From contig NZ_WNXC01000008.1 in NCBI RefSeq assembly GCF_014172405.1, forward strand, positions 1 through 64,000: 64,000 nt of DNA. The letters run 5' to 3'. The first letter of the stretch is position 1. Each line of letters opens with the position of its first letter. Below the pieces are notes generated by a model. The model searched no databases. It was not told the DNA's origin and saw nothing but the letters and a program-made list of their open reading frames with translations. Of this stretch, positions 33,838-43,110 are shown piece by piece. The position numbers were made by a program, and so were the translations under genes. The DNA comes from Pedobacter gandavensis (lineage in GTDB: Bacteria > Bacteroidota > Bacteroidia > Sphingobacteriales > Sphingobacteriaceae).

Positions 33838-33915
33838 AACGTTAACTTGAACAGTCAAAATTATGTGGCCATTAAAAACAAATCACATACCCATGAAATA
33901 AACAAGAATAAACGT

Positions 33916-33923
33916 TACTTTTG
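33916..33923 (+). promoter_or_regulatory. Possible internal promoter element of infB
   Basis: TACTTTTG in the 116-nt gap between nusA and infB matches TAnnTTTG, with a start near 33930 and a 24-nt leader. No -33 TTG is well placed. Confidence 0.45.
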
Positions 33924-33953
33924 TATAAGAATTAAAGAAAAAATAGGATATCA

Positions 33954-36900
33954 ATGTCAGACGACAAACCAATAATTTTATTTAAAGCAGTTAAGGAACT
34001 TAACGTAGGCATCGCTACGGCCGTTGAGTTTTTAGAAAAGAAAGGCTTTTCTGTTGAGAATAAACCCACTACTAAGCTCTCCCGCGACATGTATAATGCG
34101 CTGTTGAAAGAGTTTCAGGGCGATAAGATCGTAAAAGAAGAAGCCAATCAGATTGTTATTGGTAAAATTCGTCGTGATGAGCCGGAAGCAGCTGAAAAAG
34201 CTGCAGAAGCACCTAGAAAAAATGTAGAATTCGAAAATGAAGGCATCTTAATTAAGAACCTTCATTCGTATACTCCTCCTGTAGAGAAAGCTAAAGAAGA
34301 AACTCCGGCAAAACCGGTGGCTCCTGTAGTGGAAAAAACAGAAGAGAAACCTGAAGAGGGAGCATTGCCGGGTGTGAAAATAGTAGGGAAAATCAATTTA
34401 GATGATTTAAACACTAAAACCCGTCCGGTAAAGAAAGACGAAGCACCAGAAGTGCCTCAGCCAGTGGCTGAAGTACCTAAAGTTGCGGAACCAACACCAG
34501 CACCTGCTCCAGCGGAGAAAGCACTTGTAGAAGAGAAAGCAGTTGAGAAACCAGTAGAAGCTCCAAAAGTGGAAGTGGTTAAACCTGTGGAACAACCTAA
34601 GGTGGAAGAGACTCCAAAGCCTGTTGAGCAACCTGTTGCTAAAATAGAGCCAGAAGTAAAAGAAACTCCAAAACCAGTGGAAGCACCAAAAATAATTGAA
34701 ACGCCTAAAGTAGCGGAAGCCCCAAAAGTTGAGAAAACTGATGGTGTGGAAGTAATCAAGGCACGTTCTGTAAAACTATCAGGACCAAACATCATCGGTA
34801 AAATTGTATTGCCGGTAACACCTGATCGTAAATCATCACCTGTAGCCTCATCGGCAGACAGCAATGATGCAAAGAGAAAGCGTAAGCGTAAAAAGACTCC
34901 AGGCCATCCTGGCCAGGGAGGTCATACTTCCAGTGGAAATCAAGCGGCACCTGGAGCTGCAGGTACAGGCACTACAGCGCCTAAACCAGCACCTACTTTT
35001 ACCAACAGACCTGATTTCAGGAACAATACGAATAACACTGCCAACAGGCCAAACTTCAGGAACAACAAACCGGGATCTCCTGGTAATGGTCCTAAAGAAG
35101 AACCTACGGAAAAAGAAATCCAGGATCAGATTAAAGCAACACTTGCACGTTTAAGTGGAGCAGGTAAATCTGGTAAGTTCGCACAACGTGCTAAATTACG
35201 TCGTCAAAAACGTGATGATGTGGCACTTTCTGCAGACGAAGCTGCGATGGAATTAGAATCACAATCCAAAGTATTAAGGGTGACGGAATTTGTTACGGCA
35301 AATGAGTTGGCTACGATGATGGATGTGCCGGTAACAAAAATTATCGGAACTTGTATGAGTCTAGGTATGTTCGTATCCATTAACCAACGTTTGGATGCTG
35401 AAACATTAACTATTGTTGCGGATGAATTCGGTTACGAAATTCAATTCGTGAAACCGGATGATGAAAGCGATATTCTAATCGAAGAAGAAGATAACGAAGA
35501 AGATTTGGTCCCAAGAGCACCGGTGGTGACGATCATGGGTCACGTCGATCACGGTAAGACTTCCTTGCTGGATTATATTCGTAAAGCAAACGTAGTGGCT
35601 GGTGAAGCCGGTGGTATTACACAGCACATTGGTGCTTATATGGTAACCACACCTACAGGTAAACAAGTAACTTTCTTAGATACTCCGGGTCACGAAGCCT
35701 TTACAGCGATGCGTGCACGTGGTGCGAAAGTTGCCGATATTGCCATCATTGTGGTTGCAGCGGATGATGCAGTAATGCCTCAGACTAAAGAAGCAATCCA
35801 ACATGCTCAGGCAGCAGGCGTACCATTGGTATTTGCCTTTACCAAAATTGATAAACCGGGTGCAAACTCAGAAAAAATACGCGAGCAATTATCAACAATG
35901 AATATCCTTGTAGAGGATTGGGGAGGTAGTTTCCAATCTCAGGAGATTTCAGGTAAGAGCGGACTAAACGTAGACCTGTTATTAGAAAAGGTATTATTAG
36001 AAGCAGAAATGCTGGATCTTAAAGCCAACCCTAACAAACGTGCTACAGGTAGTGTAATTGAAGCAACCTTAGATAAAGGTCGTGGTATTGTAACTACGGT
36101 TCTTGTTCAGGCAGGTACTTTGAAAATCGGTGATCCGATCTTAGCGGGTAGTTATAGCGGACGTGTGAAAGCGTTGTTTAACGAACGTGGTCAGAAAGTT
36201 GATAAAGCAGGCCCATCAGTACCAGTACAGGTATTGGGTATGCAAGGAGCGCCTACTGCTGGTGATAAATTCAATGCATTAGAAAGCGAAGTTGAAGCAA
36301 GAGAAATCGCTAACAAACGTCTGCAGTTAATGCGTGAGCAGGGTCTTCGTACTCAGAAACACATTACCTTGGATGAGATCGGTCGTCGTTTGGCTATCGG
36401 TAACTTTAAAGAGCTGAACCTGATTGTTAAAGGTGACGTGGATGGATCAATCGAGGCATTATCTGACTCATTATTGAAACTATCTACAGAAGAGATTCAA
36501 ATCAATATCATTAGTAAAGCGGTAGGTCAGATTTCTGAATCTGATGTATTGTTAGCTTCTGCTTCTGATGCGATCATCATCGGTTTCCAGGTTCGTCCTT
36601 CCCCAGGAGCGCGTAAGCTTGCTGAGGCAGAACAAATCGACATCAGACTTTACTCGATCATCTACGATGCAATCAATGAGATTAAAGCAGCGATGGAAGG
36701 TATGTTGGCTCCAGAATTTGAAGAGAAAATCACCGCTAACGTGGAGATCAGAGATACCTTCAAAATCACTAAAGTGGGTACAATTGCAGGATGTATGGTA
36801 TTGGATGGTACGATCACTCGTAACAGTAAGATCCGTATCGTTAGAGATGGTGTAGTAATTTACACAGGTGAGCTGGCTTCATTGAAACGTTATAAAGATG

Positions 36901-37019
36901 ACGTGAAAGAAGTATCAAGAGGCTACGAGTGTGGATTGAACATCCAGAACTTTAACAACATCGAAGTAGGCGATATCGTTGAAGCTTACGAACAAGTTGA
37001 AGTAAAAAGGAAATTATAA
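33954..37019 (+). CDS. infB: Translation initiation factor IF-2
   Basis: A 1021-residue GTPase that brings initiator tRNA to the ribosome. The N-terminal IF2_N-like start is followed by a long Lys/Glu/Pro/Ala/Val linker (about 100-280, with repeated KPVE- and APKV-type motifs) and an Asn/Pro/Gly-rich part (about 315-385). The GTPase core starts at about 528 with GHVDHGKTS (G1), DTPGHEAF (G3) and TKID (G4), and the C-terminal domains run to the end. The linker is low complexity and variable between species. A strong terminator follows. Confidence 0.96.
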   Translation: MSDDKPIILFKAVKELNVGIATAVEFLEKKGFSVENKPTTKLSRDMYNALLKEFQGDKIVKEEANQIVIGKIRRDEPEAAEKAAEAPRKNVEFENEGILIKNLHSYTPPVEKAKEETPAKPVAPVVEKTEEKPEEGALPGVKIVGKINLDDLNTKTRPVKKDEAPEVPQPVAEVPKVAEPTPAPAPAEKALVEEKAVEKPVEAPKVEVVKPVEQPKVEETPKPVEQPVAKIEPEVKETPKPVEAPKIIETPKVAEAPKVEKTDGVEVIKARSVKLSGPNIIGKIVLPVTPDRKSSPVASSADSNDAKRKRKRKKTPGHPGQGGHTSSGNQAAPGAAGTGTTAPKPAPTFTNRPDFRNNTNNTANRPNFRNNKPGSPGNGPKEEPTEKEIQDQIKATLARLSGAGKSGKFAQRAKLRRQKRDDVALSADEAAMELESQSKVLRVTEFVTANELATMMDVPVTKIIGTCMSLGMFVSINQRLDAETLTIVADEFGYEIQFVKPDDESDILIEEEDNEEDLVPRAPVVTIMGHVDHGKTSLLDYIRKANVVAGEAGGITQHIGAYMVTTPTGKQVTFLDTPGHEAFTAMRARGAKVADIAIIVVAADDAVMPQTKEAIQHAQAAGVPLVFAFTKIDKPGANSEKIREQLSTMNILVEDWGGSFQSQEISGKSGLNVDLLLEKVLLEAEMLDLKANPNKRATGSVIEATLDKGRGIVTTVLVQAGTLKIGDPILAGSYSGRVKALFNERGQKVDKAGPSVPVQVLGMQGAPTAGDKFNALESEVEAREIANKRLQLMREQGLRTQKHITLDEIGRRLAIGNFKELNLIVKGDVDGSIEALSDSLLKLSTEEIQINIISKAVGQISESDVLLASASDAIIIGFQVRPSPGARKLAEAEQIDIRLYSIIYDAINEIKAAMEGMLAPEFEEKITANVEIRDTFKITKVGTIAGCMVLDGTITRNSKIRIVRDGVVIYTGELASLKRYKDDVKEVSRGYECGLNIQNFNNIEVGDIVEAYEQVEVKRKL

Positions 37020-37035
37020 TCCTGAAATTTAATAT

Positions 37036-37073
37036 AAAAAGGTGCTGTCCGCTTATGGATAGCACCTTTTTTT
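37036..37073 (+). terminator. Terminator after infB
   Basis: AAAAAGGTGCTGTCC pairs with GGATAGCACCTTTTT (one G-U pair), followed by more Ts, 17 nt after the stop. Confidence 0.92.
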
Positions 37074-37134
37074 GTTTACAAGAAAATAGATTTTAGTCTT
37101 AACTTAGGTAGAAATTTTAGGGGCAAATTTCATC

Positions 37135-38283
37135 ATGAATATCAAAAGAAGCTTAAAAAAACTCTTCAGAAAGCGTTCTGCCGGAGATAACGGATACCTG
37201 ATTAACCTTTATCAAACTAATTATGAGAGGCGCGTGTTGATTTCCTATATCATTGGTCCATTTTTAGGCGCAAATGGATTCATGCATCAAAACTACATTA
37301 CTTCACATATTGTAGCGGAAAGTTTTTCAGAGCTAGGTTACGATGTGGATATTGTAGAATATTCTGCCAAGGGACTGAATATAGCTTATGAGAATTATGC
37401 GGTGATCTTTGGTATGGGCGAAAATTTTGAGCGTTCATTTTATCATCCTGCAAGGTCTATTCGCAGAATCCATCTGATTACGGGTGCCCATGATGATTTT
37501 CATAATGCGATGAGCTTAAAGAGTGTGAAAGATTTTTATGAGCTATCTGGCTTATGGTTAACCAGGGAGGCAAATGTTCAGCCAACTTGTAATTACTATG
37601 CGATGTTTAACGCTGATGCAGCTATTATTCTGGCAAGAGGAACCATTTTTGAGGATTGTAATGCGCGATTTGTGAATAAATTATATCCGCTAAATAATAA
37701 TATTCTGGGTGTATTTAGTACTCTGGCGCCTAAAACAGTCGAATCCAGAACCTCAAGTTTTCTATTTTTAAGTGGGGGAAGGCAAATTACGAAGGGACTT
37801 CATCTTTTGATGGAGGTGGCACGTACACGCAAGGATTTGAAATTTTATGTAGTAGTCCCTTCAATAGATGCTGATTTACGGGATCATTATCTGGATCTTT
37901 TGGAGGAAGGCTCCAATGTCCGCTTGTTTGAGCGCCTTAGGATGGATTCTGAACAGATTAAAGATATATTAGCGGCTTGTAGCTATTCGATTGCTCCGAG
38001 TTATGTAGATGGGCTTCCAGGAGGTACTATTGAGCCCATGTCTGCGGGATTGATTCCAATTGTAAGTAAACATTGCGGTTTTGCATCGGAAAAATTCATT
38101 TTTGAAATGGAGGATTTATCAGCTGTTGCTTTGGAGAATACCATCAATAGGGTATTGGAACTGAAAGATCTTGAATTTGCTGAACTGAGCAGGCAGGTGA
38201 AAAAGTATGCCATTGATAATTTTTCACCAAGCTGTGTAAAGCAAGAATTAATGGGGATTTTAAAATCCGAGCAATTAAACTAG
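37135..38283 (+). CDS. Glycosyltransferase (GT4-like)
   Basis: A 382-residue protein with a GT-B look: a variable N-terminal half (NLYQTNYERRVLISYIIGPFLGANGFMHQNY) and a conserved C-terminal half with FLSGGRQITKGLHLLMEV, a strand-turn leading to SEQIKDILAACSYSIAPSYVDGLPGGTIEPMSAGLIPIVSKHCGF, which carries the GT4 E-x7-E-like motif in a GGTIEPMSAG form. It would add a sugar to a surface glycan. It opens the glycan cluster and converges with the fucosyltransferase-like gene, leaving 5 nt. Confidence 0.82.
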   Translation: MNIKRSLKKLFRKRSAGDNGYLINLYQTNYERRVLISYIIGPFLGANGFMHQNYITSHIVAESFSELGYDVDIVEYSAKGLNIAYENYAVIFGMGENFERSFYHPARSIRRIHLITGAHDDFHNAMSLKSVKDFYELSGLWLTREANVQPTCNYYAMFNADAAIILARGTIFEDCNARFVNKLYPLNNNILGVFSTLAPKTVESRTSSFLFLSGGRQITKGLHLLMEVARTRKDLKFYVVVPSIDADLRDHYLDLLEEGSNVRLFERLRMDSEQIKDILAACSYSIAPSYVDGLPGGTIEPMSAGLIPIVSKHCGFASEKFIFEMEDLSAVALENTINRVLELKDLEFAELSRQVKKYAIDNFSPSCVKQELMGILKSEQLN

Positions 38284-38288
38284 TCAGT

Positions 38289-39146
38289 TTATAGCTGAAT
38301 CCAGTTGGGGGGCAGTATGCTGTTTCCTGCATATTGTGGATCACTTACCCATTTTTTCGGACCTATAATTATCTTATCCGGGTTCTGGTTAAGCCAGGCA
38401 GCCCACCAGCTGAAACTGCTGTTTGCAATAATATGATGTTTACACTGACTCATTAGCTGCATATCTATATAGCTATCTTGTCCTTTATTCCAGGAAATAA
38501 AGGTAGCATCAGTAAGCTCTAAATTTTCCTTACACCAGCTGATGTCATCTGAAAAGATGAAAAATCGGGGGCTGAGAGTTTTTTTTTGCATGAGTGCAAT
38601 GGCTTGTTGATAGTATTCCTTTCCACAGCAGCCTCCCAGAAGGGGGTCTTTCAGATAATCTCCTCTTCTGATGTGTACTGCAATACTATTTGCATCCTTT
38701 ATTTGTTGGAGTACCTGTTCATTTTCTTTGTTTAGTGGTAACTTAAAAGTAAAGGCTGTTTTTATTTCTTCCGCAATATCGATGAAGTAGCCCTGATTTT
38801 GCCAATAGCCCCAATAATATAAAAATCCTGAATTTTGAAAGACCTCGGGATCAAATGAAAATGGAAGGTCATCTCTTTTATACGCATTTTTTAAGTTCAA
38901 TAGCCTCCGTAGTTTTCTCAGTACCCAGTTTCTATTGTCTGTATTATAAAGGTCATTGATAACCGGTGTAAATCTGGTCAGTTGGATATCAAAAATACGT
39001 TCTAGCTCCAGGCCATTATGCAGGGCATAATCCTTAAATCCCGTCAGATCAGCGCGAACATCCGGAAATCTTTTTTCCATTGCCTTGTATAGTGCATATT
39101 GAAACATTTGGTTACCGAGGCCCCCTAAAAAACGAATGATTTTCAT
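38289..39146 (-). CDS. Alpha-1,2-fucosyltransferase-like (GT11)
   Basis: A 285-residue GT11 protein. The family markers are FLGGLGNQMFQYALYKAM (6-23), VHIRRGDYL (about 137-145, GDP-fucose binding), FIFSDDISWCKENL (about 197-210) and IIANSSFSWWAAWLNQNP (about 245-262). It would transfer L-fucose in alpha-1,2 linkage, or another GDP-sugar, to a surface oligosaccharide. The neighbouring glycosyltransferase genes support glycan synthesis. No GDP-fucose synthesis genes are in the window. Confidence 0.92.
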   Translation of the reverse strand: MKIIRFLGGLGNQMFQYALYKAMEKRFPDVRADLTGFKDYALHNGLELERIFDIQLTRFTPVINDLYNTDNRNWVLRKLRRLLNLKNAYKRDDLPFSFDPEVFQNSGFLYYWGYWQNQGYFIDIAEEIKTAFTFKLPLNKENEQVLQQIKDANSIAVHIRRGDYLKDPLLGGCCGKEYYQQAIALMQKKTLSPRFFIFSDDISWCKENLELTDATFISWNKGQDSYIDMQLMSQCKHHIIANSSFSWWAAWLNQNPDKIIIGPKKWVSDPQYAGNSILPPNWIQL

Positions 39147-39197
39147 TGATGATCGTATGGTTTATTTGTAATAGGATAAGTTAATAGAAGCGTAATT

Positions 39198-40217
39198 TTA
39201 CGATGAGAACCTACCTATGCCTTTAATTGTGAGCTTGAATATTTTTCGAAGTTGCCGGCCATTTACATAAGACCATTTGAAGAGGTTTTTGTCGAATAGC
39301 AAGGGAAAAGCATTCATTTTAGCTTTCTTTAAATAAATGACATCAAACCATTTTTCAAACAGCATTTTTTCAAAATCGATCAGCGGGTATTTTTCAAGTT
39401 TACGATTTGTAGACTTTAATAGTTGGAAAAATTTTCGATAGTCAGCTAGGTCATAACGCTGGAATTCGCACATTAAAATGCTGAAAAGAAGGTCTCCCAT
39501 GTGCTGATGATCAGGGATATTCAGGTAGGATAATTGATTTCTTTTAATTTCTTTCAGTTTTAATTTTGCAGTTTCAGCTTTAAGTCCTGAGATGTTGTTT
39601 TCATGTATTCTATATTTAACAAGAACCTCGTCCAGGTTTCCAACCGGGTATTTTTCAGCCATTCGCACAAACAGTTCATAATCTTCTGCAGGAGCGTATT
39701 CCTGATAACCACCCAGTTCTTTTAAGACTGATGTTTTATACATGACGGAAGAATTGATGAAGGTATTTTCGAATAACAAAGTCATTTTAATTTTATCGGC
39801 TCCGATAGGTACCCTCAGCTCATTATTTTCGACTGCTTTACCCTTATTGTTGATGACGGTGCCATGGCTGCCACATAAAGCGTATTGTGGGTTTTGTTGA
39901 AAGAAGTCATATTGAAGCTCCAGACGGTTCTTTGCTGCAATATCATCACTGTCTAATATGGCAATAAATTCACCACGAGCCTCGGTCAGGGCCACATTTC
40001 GTGTATAAGTCAGGCCCCTGTTTTTATCGTTGTGAACCAATCTGATCCGATCATCATGGAATGTTTCTATGACCTCAATGGTCCGGTCTGTGGATCCATC
40101 ATTTACAATTAATAACTCAAAGTCATTAAATGTTTGGTCAAGAATGCTTTGTATGGAATCGCTTATATAGTCAGCCGCATTAAAGGCAGCCATGAAAACG
40201 GTTATCTTAGGAGTCAT
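39198..40217 (-). CDS. Family 2 glycosyltransferase
   Basis: A 339-residue protein with a GT-A domain at the N-terminus: ITVFMAAFNAADYISDSIQSILDQTFNDFELLIVNDGSTDRTIEVI (4-49) and the DSDD metal motif in FIAILDSDDIAAKNR (about 89-103). The C-terminal 130 residues are a basic, less conserved tail. It would add a sugar to a growing surface glycan at the inner membrane. It is co-oriented with the fucosyltransferase-like gene (51-nt gap). Confidence 0.92.
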   Translation of the reverse strand: MTPKITVFMAAFNAADYISDSIQSILDQTFNDFELLIVNDGSTDRTIEVIETFHDDRIRLVHNDKNRGLTYTRNVALTEARGEFIAILDSDDIAAKNRLELQYDFFQQNPQYALCGSHGTVINNKGKAVENNELRVPIGADKIKMTLLFENTFINSSVMYKTSVLKELGGYQEYAPAEDYELFVRMAEKYPVGNLDEVLVKYRIHENNISGLKAETAKLKLKEIKRNQLSYLNIPDHQHMGDLLFSILMCEFQRYDLADYRKFFQLLKSTNRKLEKYPLIDFEKMLFEKWFDVIYLKKAKMNAFPLLFDKNLFKWSYVNGRQLRKIFKLTIKGIGRFSS

Positions 40218-40430
40218 GATATTGTATTACTAATTATACCAGATACATTTGGAATCAAATATACAGTTACATTATTTAATGTCGGTTTTTTATCGTTCTT
40301 AAAGCGCTGGATGGATATAAATCGCTTAACTACCTAACAATTTTCCTAATTTTGCAGCATTCATTTCTAGCTACTAATAAATAGTGGAACCTGGATATGG
40401 ATTTTATTTTACTAGTGCAACATTTTTATC

Positions 40431-41165
40431 ATGAAATATAATTATATCTCCTTTAGTTTATGGGGCGATAAGGAAATTTATACTGTAGGAGCGGTAAGAA
40501 ATGCAGCATTAGCCAGGGAAATTTATCCAGGTTGGAGGGTCATTGTCTATTATGATGATACGGTCCCTGCAATGATTATTCAGAAATTGAATGATCTGGG
40601 TGTAATTTTGATGGATATGACTCATTCGGGTATTTATGGGTTGTTCTGGAGATTTTTGGCTGCAGATATATCAGATAGCGGACACGTGATATTCAGGGAT
40701 ACGGATTCTCGTTTATCCTTGCGCGAAAAATTGGCGGTGGAGGAATGGATGAGTAATAACGATCTCATTCATGTGATGAGAGATCATCCGGTTCATGATG
40801 TTCCATTTGGTGCTGAAAAGTTGTCAATTCTCGGAGGAATGTGGGGGATAAAAAGTGGAGTTGTGGAAATGACAAAGGCAATCCATGAATTCTGTAAGGA
40901 AAGGCCAGATCAATATGGTATTGACCAATCTTTTTTAGAGAACCTTTATAAAGAATTTCAGTATTCCATGACCGTGCACGATGAATTTTTTGATAAAAAA
41001 CCTTTTCCCTCCAGAAGGGAAGGTTATCGGTTCATAGGCGAAAGAATTGATGAAAATGAGGCTCCTTTTGGTGAGGATTGGAAAGAAATTAGAGCCTGGA
41101 ATAAAATACAAAATCCTTCTTTGTTCCAAAAGATTAAGACCTGGATTAGAAAAATTTTAAAATAA
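40431..41165 (+). CDS. Putative GT-A-fold glycosyltransferase with a DTDSR motif
   Basis: A 244-residue cytoplasmic protein. It has YYDDTVPA (about 43-50), LFWRFLAADISDSGHVIFRDTDSRLSLREK (about 72-101) and HDVPFGAEKLSILGGMWGIKSG (about 121-142). D-x-D near an N-terminal Rossmann-like half and a WRF-LAAD-DTDSR block suggest a nucleotide-sugar-dependent enzyme; I could not place it in a numbered CAZy family. The gene is translated just before a GT2 gene, with only 10 nt between. Confidence 0.6.
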   Translation: MKYNYISFSLWGDKEIYTVGAVRNAALAREIYPGWRVIVYYDDTVPAMIIQKLNDLGVILMDMTHSGIYGLFWRFLAADISDSGHVIFRDTDSRLSLREKLAVEEWMSNNDLIHVMRDHPVHDVPFGAEKLSILGGMWGIKSGVVEMTKAIHEFCKERPDQYGIDQSFLENLYKEFQYSMTVHDEFFDKKPFPSRREGYRFIGERIDENEAPFGEDWKEIRAWNKIQNPSLFQKIKTWIRKILK

Positions 41166-41175
41166 TTTGTTGGAA

Positions 41176-41988
41176 ATGACTTATAGTATTATTGTTCCTA
41201 CCTTTAATTCTGAAAAAACACTAAGTGCTTGTTTATCCAGTATTATTAACCAAGGATGTCAAGATTTTGAGATTATTATTAGTGATGGGCTTTCTACCGA
41301 TTCCACTTTAGCTATTGCCCGGAATTTTAATGATGACAGGATCAAGACTTTTTCAGAACCAGATGCTGGTATTTATGATGCGATGAATAAGTCCATAGAA
41401 AGAGCGAAAGGAGATTGGTTGTTGTTTTTGGGCAGCGACGATCTTTTGTTTGATGCCGAGGTCCTTGAAAAAGTGAAGAATCATTTAATGGTTACTGATG
41501 CAGCTTTTGTTTATGGGGATGTAAAAATGGTTGGGGATACCCCATGGGCAAAAGATGGAACTTTGTATAAGGGAGAAACAACTTTGCCAGGCCTATTTGA
41601 TGCTAATATTTGCCACCAGGCTATTTTTTATGCAAAAAAGGTTTTTGTGGATCGAAAGATCGGTTATGATCTAAATTATCGGATTTGTGCAGACTATGAC
41701 CTTAATCTTTTTTGTGCATCCAGGTATCCAATCCAGTACGTCCCGGTTACTATTGCCTATTTTAACAGTGGAGGGATGAGTACGGTGGTTCCAGATGTAG
41801 TTTTCAACCGAGAGAAATGGTTAAATATTGTAAGTTATTTTCGTGAAAAGCTATTTGATGAGGATCTGGGATCTAGTACAAAGGAGCTAAAAAAAACCTG
41901 GAAACGCTTTTTTAAACGTTTCCAGATTGGTATGTCGATCCTATCGTTTAGGATATATTGGTATCAGCGGTTTAAGAAGCCGCATTAA
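41176..41988 (+). CDS. Family 2 glycosyltransferase
   Basis: A 270-residue GT2 enzyme: YSIIVPTFNSEKTLSACLSSIINQGCQDFEIIISDGLSTDSTLAIA (N-terminal) and the GSDD form of the metal motif in WLLFLGSDDLLFDAEVLE, followed by NICHQAIFYAKKV and ADYDLNLFC. The start is ATG 41176; two TTG codons just upstream at 41167-41172 are less likely. The last 30 codons (LKKTWKRFFKRFQIG) overlap an antisense intrinsic terminator of the opposing operon. The preceding DTDSR gene is probably co-transcribed. Confidence 0.9.
   Translation: MTYSIIVPTFNSEKTLSACLSSIINQGCQDFEIIISDGLSTDSTLAIARNFNDDRIKTFSEPDAGIYDAMNKSIERAKGDWLLFLGSDDLLFDAEVLEKVKNHLMVTDAAFVYGDVKMVGDTPWAKDGTLYKGETTLPGLFDANICHQAIFYAKKVFVDRKIGYDLNYRICADYDLNLFCASRYPIQYVPVTIAYFNSGGMSTVVPDVVFNREKWLNIVSYFREKLFDEDLGSSTKELKKTWKRFFKRFQIGMSILSFRIYWYQRFKKPH
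41889..41925 (-). terminator. Intrinsic terminator for the minus-strand operon, embedded in the GT2 gene
   Basis: On the minus strand CTGGAAACG (41925-41917) pairs with CGTTTCCAG (41906-41898), then G and eight Ts. It lies about 70 nt beyond the stop of the WbsX-like gene, wholly inside the plus-strand GT2 coding sequence. Confidence 0.8.
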
Positions 41989-41994
41989 ATGGTT

Positions 41995-43110
41995 TTATTC
42001 TTCTATTCCTTTTTTTAAGGCTTCAAGGTATTGAGTTCCCCACTCTTCATCGGGTTCCAAATGGCAACCTTCTCCCCACTCATTCCAGGCATTTATAAAT
42101 AGCAACTGCTCCTGTTCAGGAAATTTTTCCCGGGTATGTTTTGCCAGGTGCCTGATCCATTTTTCAAAAAGCTTTGGTTCGGAGCCCAGGTAAATTGTTG
42201 CATGGATTTTTCTTCTTGCTGAGTTATCCCAGGAAGGAAAAGCACATCTAAAGTATTTATATGGTCTCTCTGCTTTATTGATCAAACTATTTACCATGGA
42301 GGCATAAGAATAAATGCCGTTTTCATGATGAACAGATTTCTTGATCCCTGTTTTGTGCATTAACTTATGCAGCAGGTATTTAGGGTAGTTGTTCTTTTGA
42401 ACTTTCTTTCCTTTAAATCCTGAGTCCGGAGCGAACTCCATTGCGGCATCAAATCCATGTTCTGCAGGGTCAATATTTTTTAAATGGTTTTCTACCCTGA
42501 TGAGATAAAGATCATCAAAGCCAGCTTTTTTAGCTTCATCACGCCATAGTTTTGTCGCAGCCTTAATATCTGGATGAAGCTCTGTGCGGTACATTAGAAA
42601 AACAGGTTTATTGTCTATTTTAATATATCGCTCATCTTTGAAGAATGGCATGAGATAATCTATATGCTTTTTATCGTCTTCAATAGAATAATGCTGTTCA
42701 ATTAATACTTGTTTGTCCTGCCCATCCCAAGTACGAGTCCAGTTTTCATTAGCCCAACATAAGCAGAATGGCATATCAGGTTTACCTGCAGCTAACATAT
42801 TATGTAAGGGCTTCTCCAGTAACAAGTGCCCGCTAAACCAGTAATGATAAAAGCAGAATCCCTCAATTCCATAGGACTTGGCCAACTCCGCTTGTTTTTC
42901 CAAAACGCTATTATCGCTCAAGTCATAATAATCTTTATTTACAGGGACATGTGGCTGATAATGCCCTGCGAAATAAGACTTAGATTTTTTTACATTGGTC
43001 CATTCTGTAAATCCTTTTTGCCACCACTCATCGTTTTCCGGGATGGTGTGGTACTGTGGAAGATATATGGCAATGGGTTTCAAATGAGACATTTTTTTAT
43101 TCTTAATCAT
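41995..43110 (-). CDS. WbsX-like glycosyltransferase/glycan protein
   Basis: A 371-residue protein matching the WbsX family of O-antigen clusters. The markers are AIYLPQYHTIPENDEWWQKGFTEWTNVKK (about 13-41), GIEGFCFYHYWFSGHLLLEKPL (about 81-102), FCLCWANENWTRTWDG (about 115-130) and a C-terminal FINAWNEWGEG (about 339-349). The fold is a TIM barrel with likely catalytic acids; the linkage made is unknown. Its ATG overlaps the ABC transporter stop by 8 nt, giving translational coupling. A terminator lies about 70 nt beyond its stop. Confidence 0.85.
   Translation of the reverse strand: MIKNKKMSHLKPIAIYLPQYHTIPENDEWWQKGFTEWTNVKKSKSYFAGHYQPHVPVNKDYYDLSDNSVLEKQAELAKSYGIEGFCFYHYWFSGHLLLEKPLHNMLAAGKPDMPFCLCWANENWTRTWDGQDKQVLIEQHYSIEDDKKHIDYLMPFFKDERYIKIDNKPVFLMYRTELHPDIKAATKLWRDEAKKAGFDDLYLIRVENHLKNIDPAEHGFDAAMEFAPDSGFKGKKVQKNNYPKYLLHKLMHKTGIKKSVHHENGIYSYASMVNSLINKAERPYKYFRCAFPSWDNSARRKIHATIYLGSEPKLFEKWIRHLAKHTREKFPEQEQLLFINAWNEWGEGCHLEPDEEWGTQYLEALKKGIEE

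Noticed and set aside
34407..34864. Two long antisense open frames (74 and 135 codons) inside infB
   Set aside because: They mirror the low-complexity Lys/Pro/Glu linker; composition (Phe/Trp/Arg- or Ser/Thr/Gly-rich) is that expected of the reverse strand, and infB is clearly the real gene.
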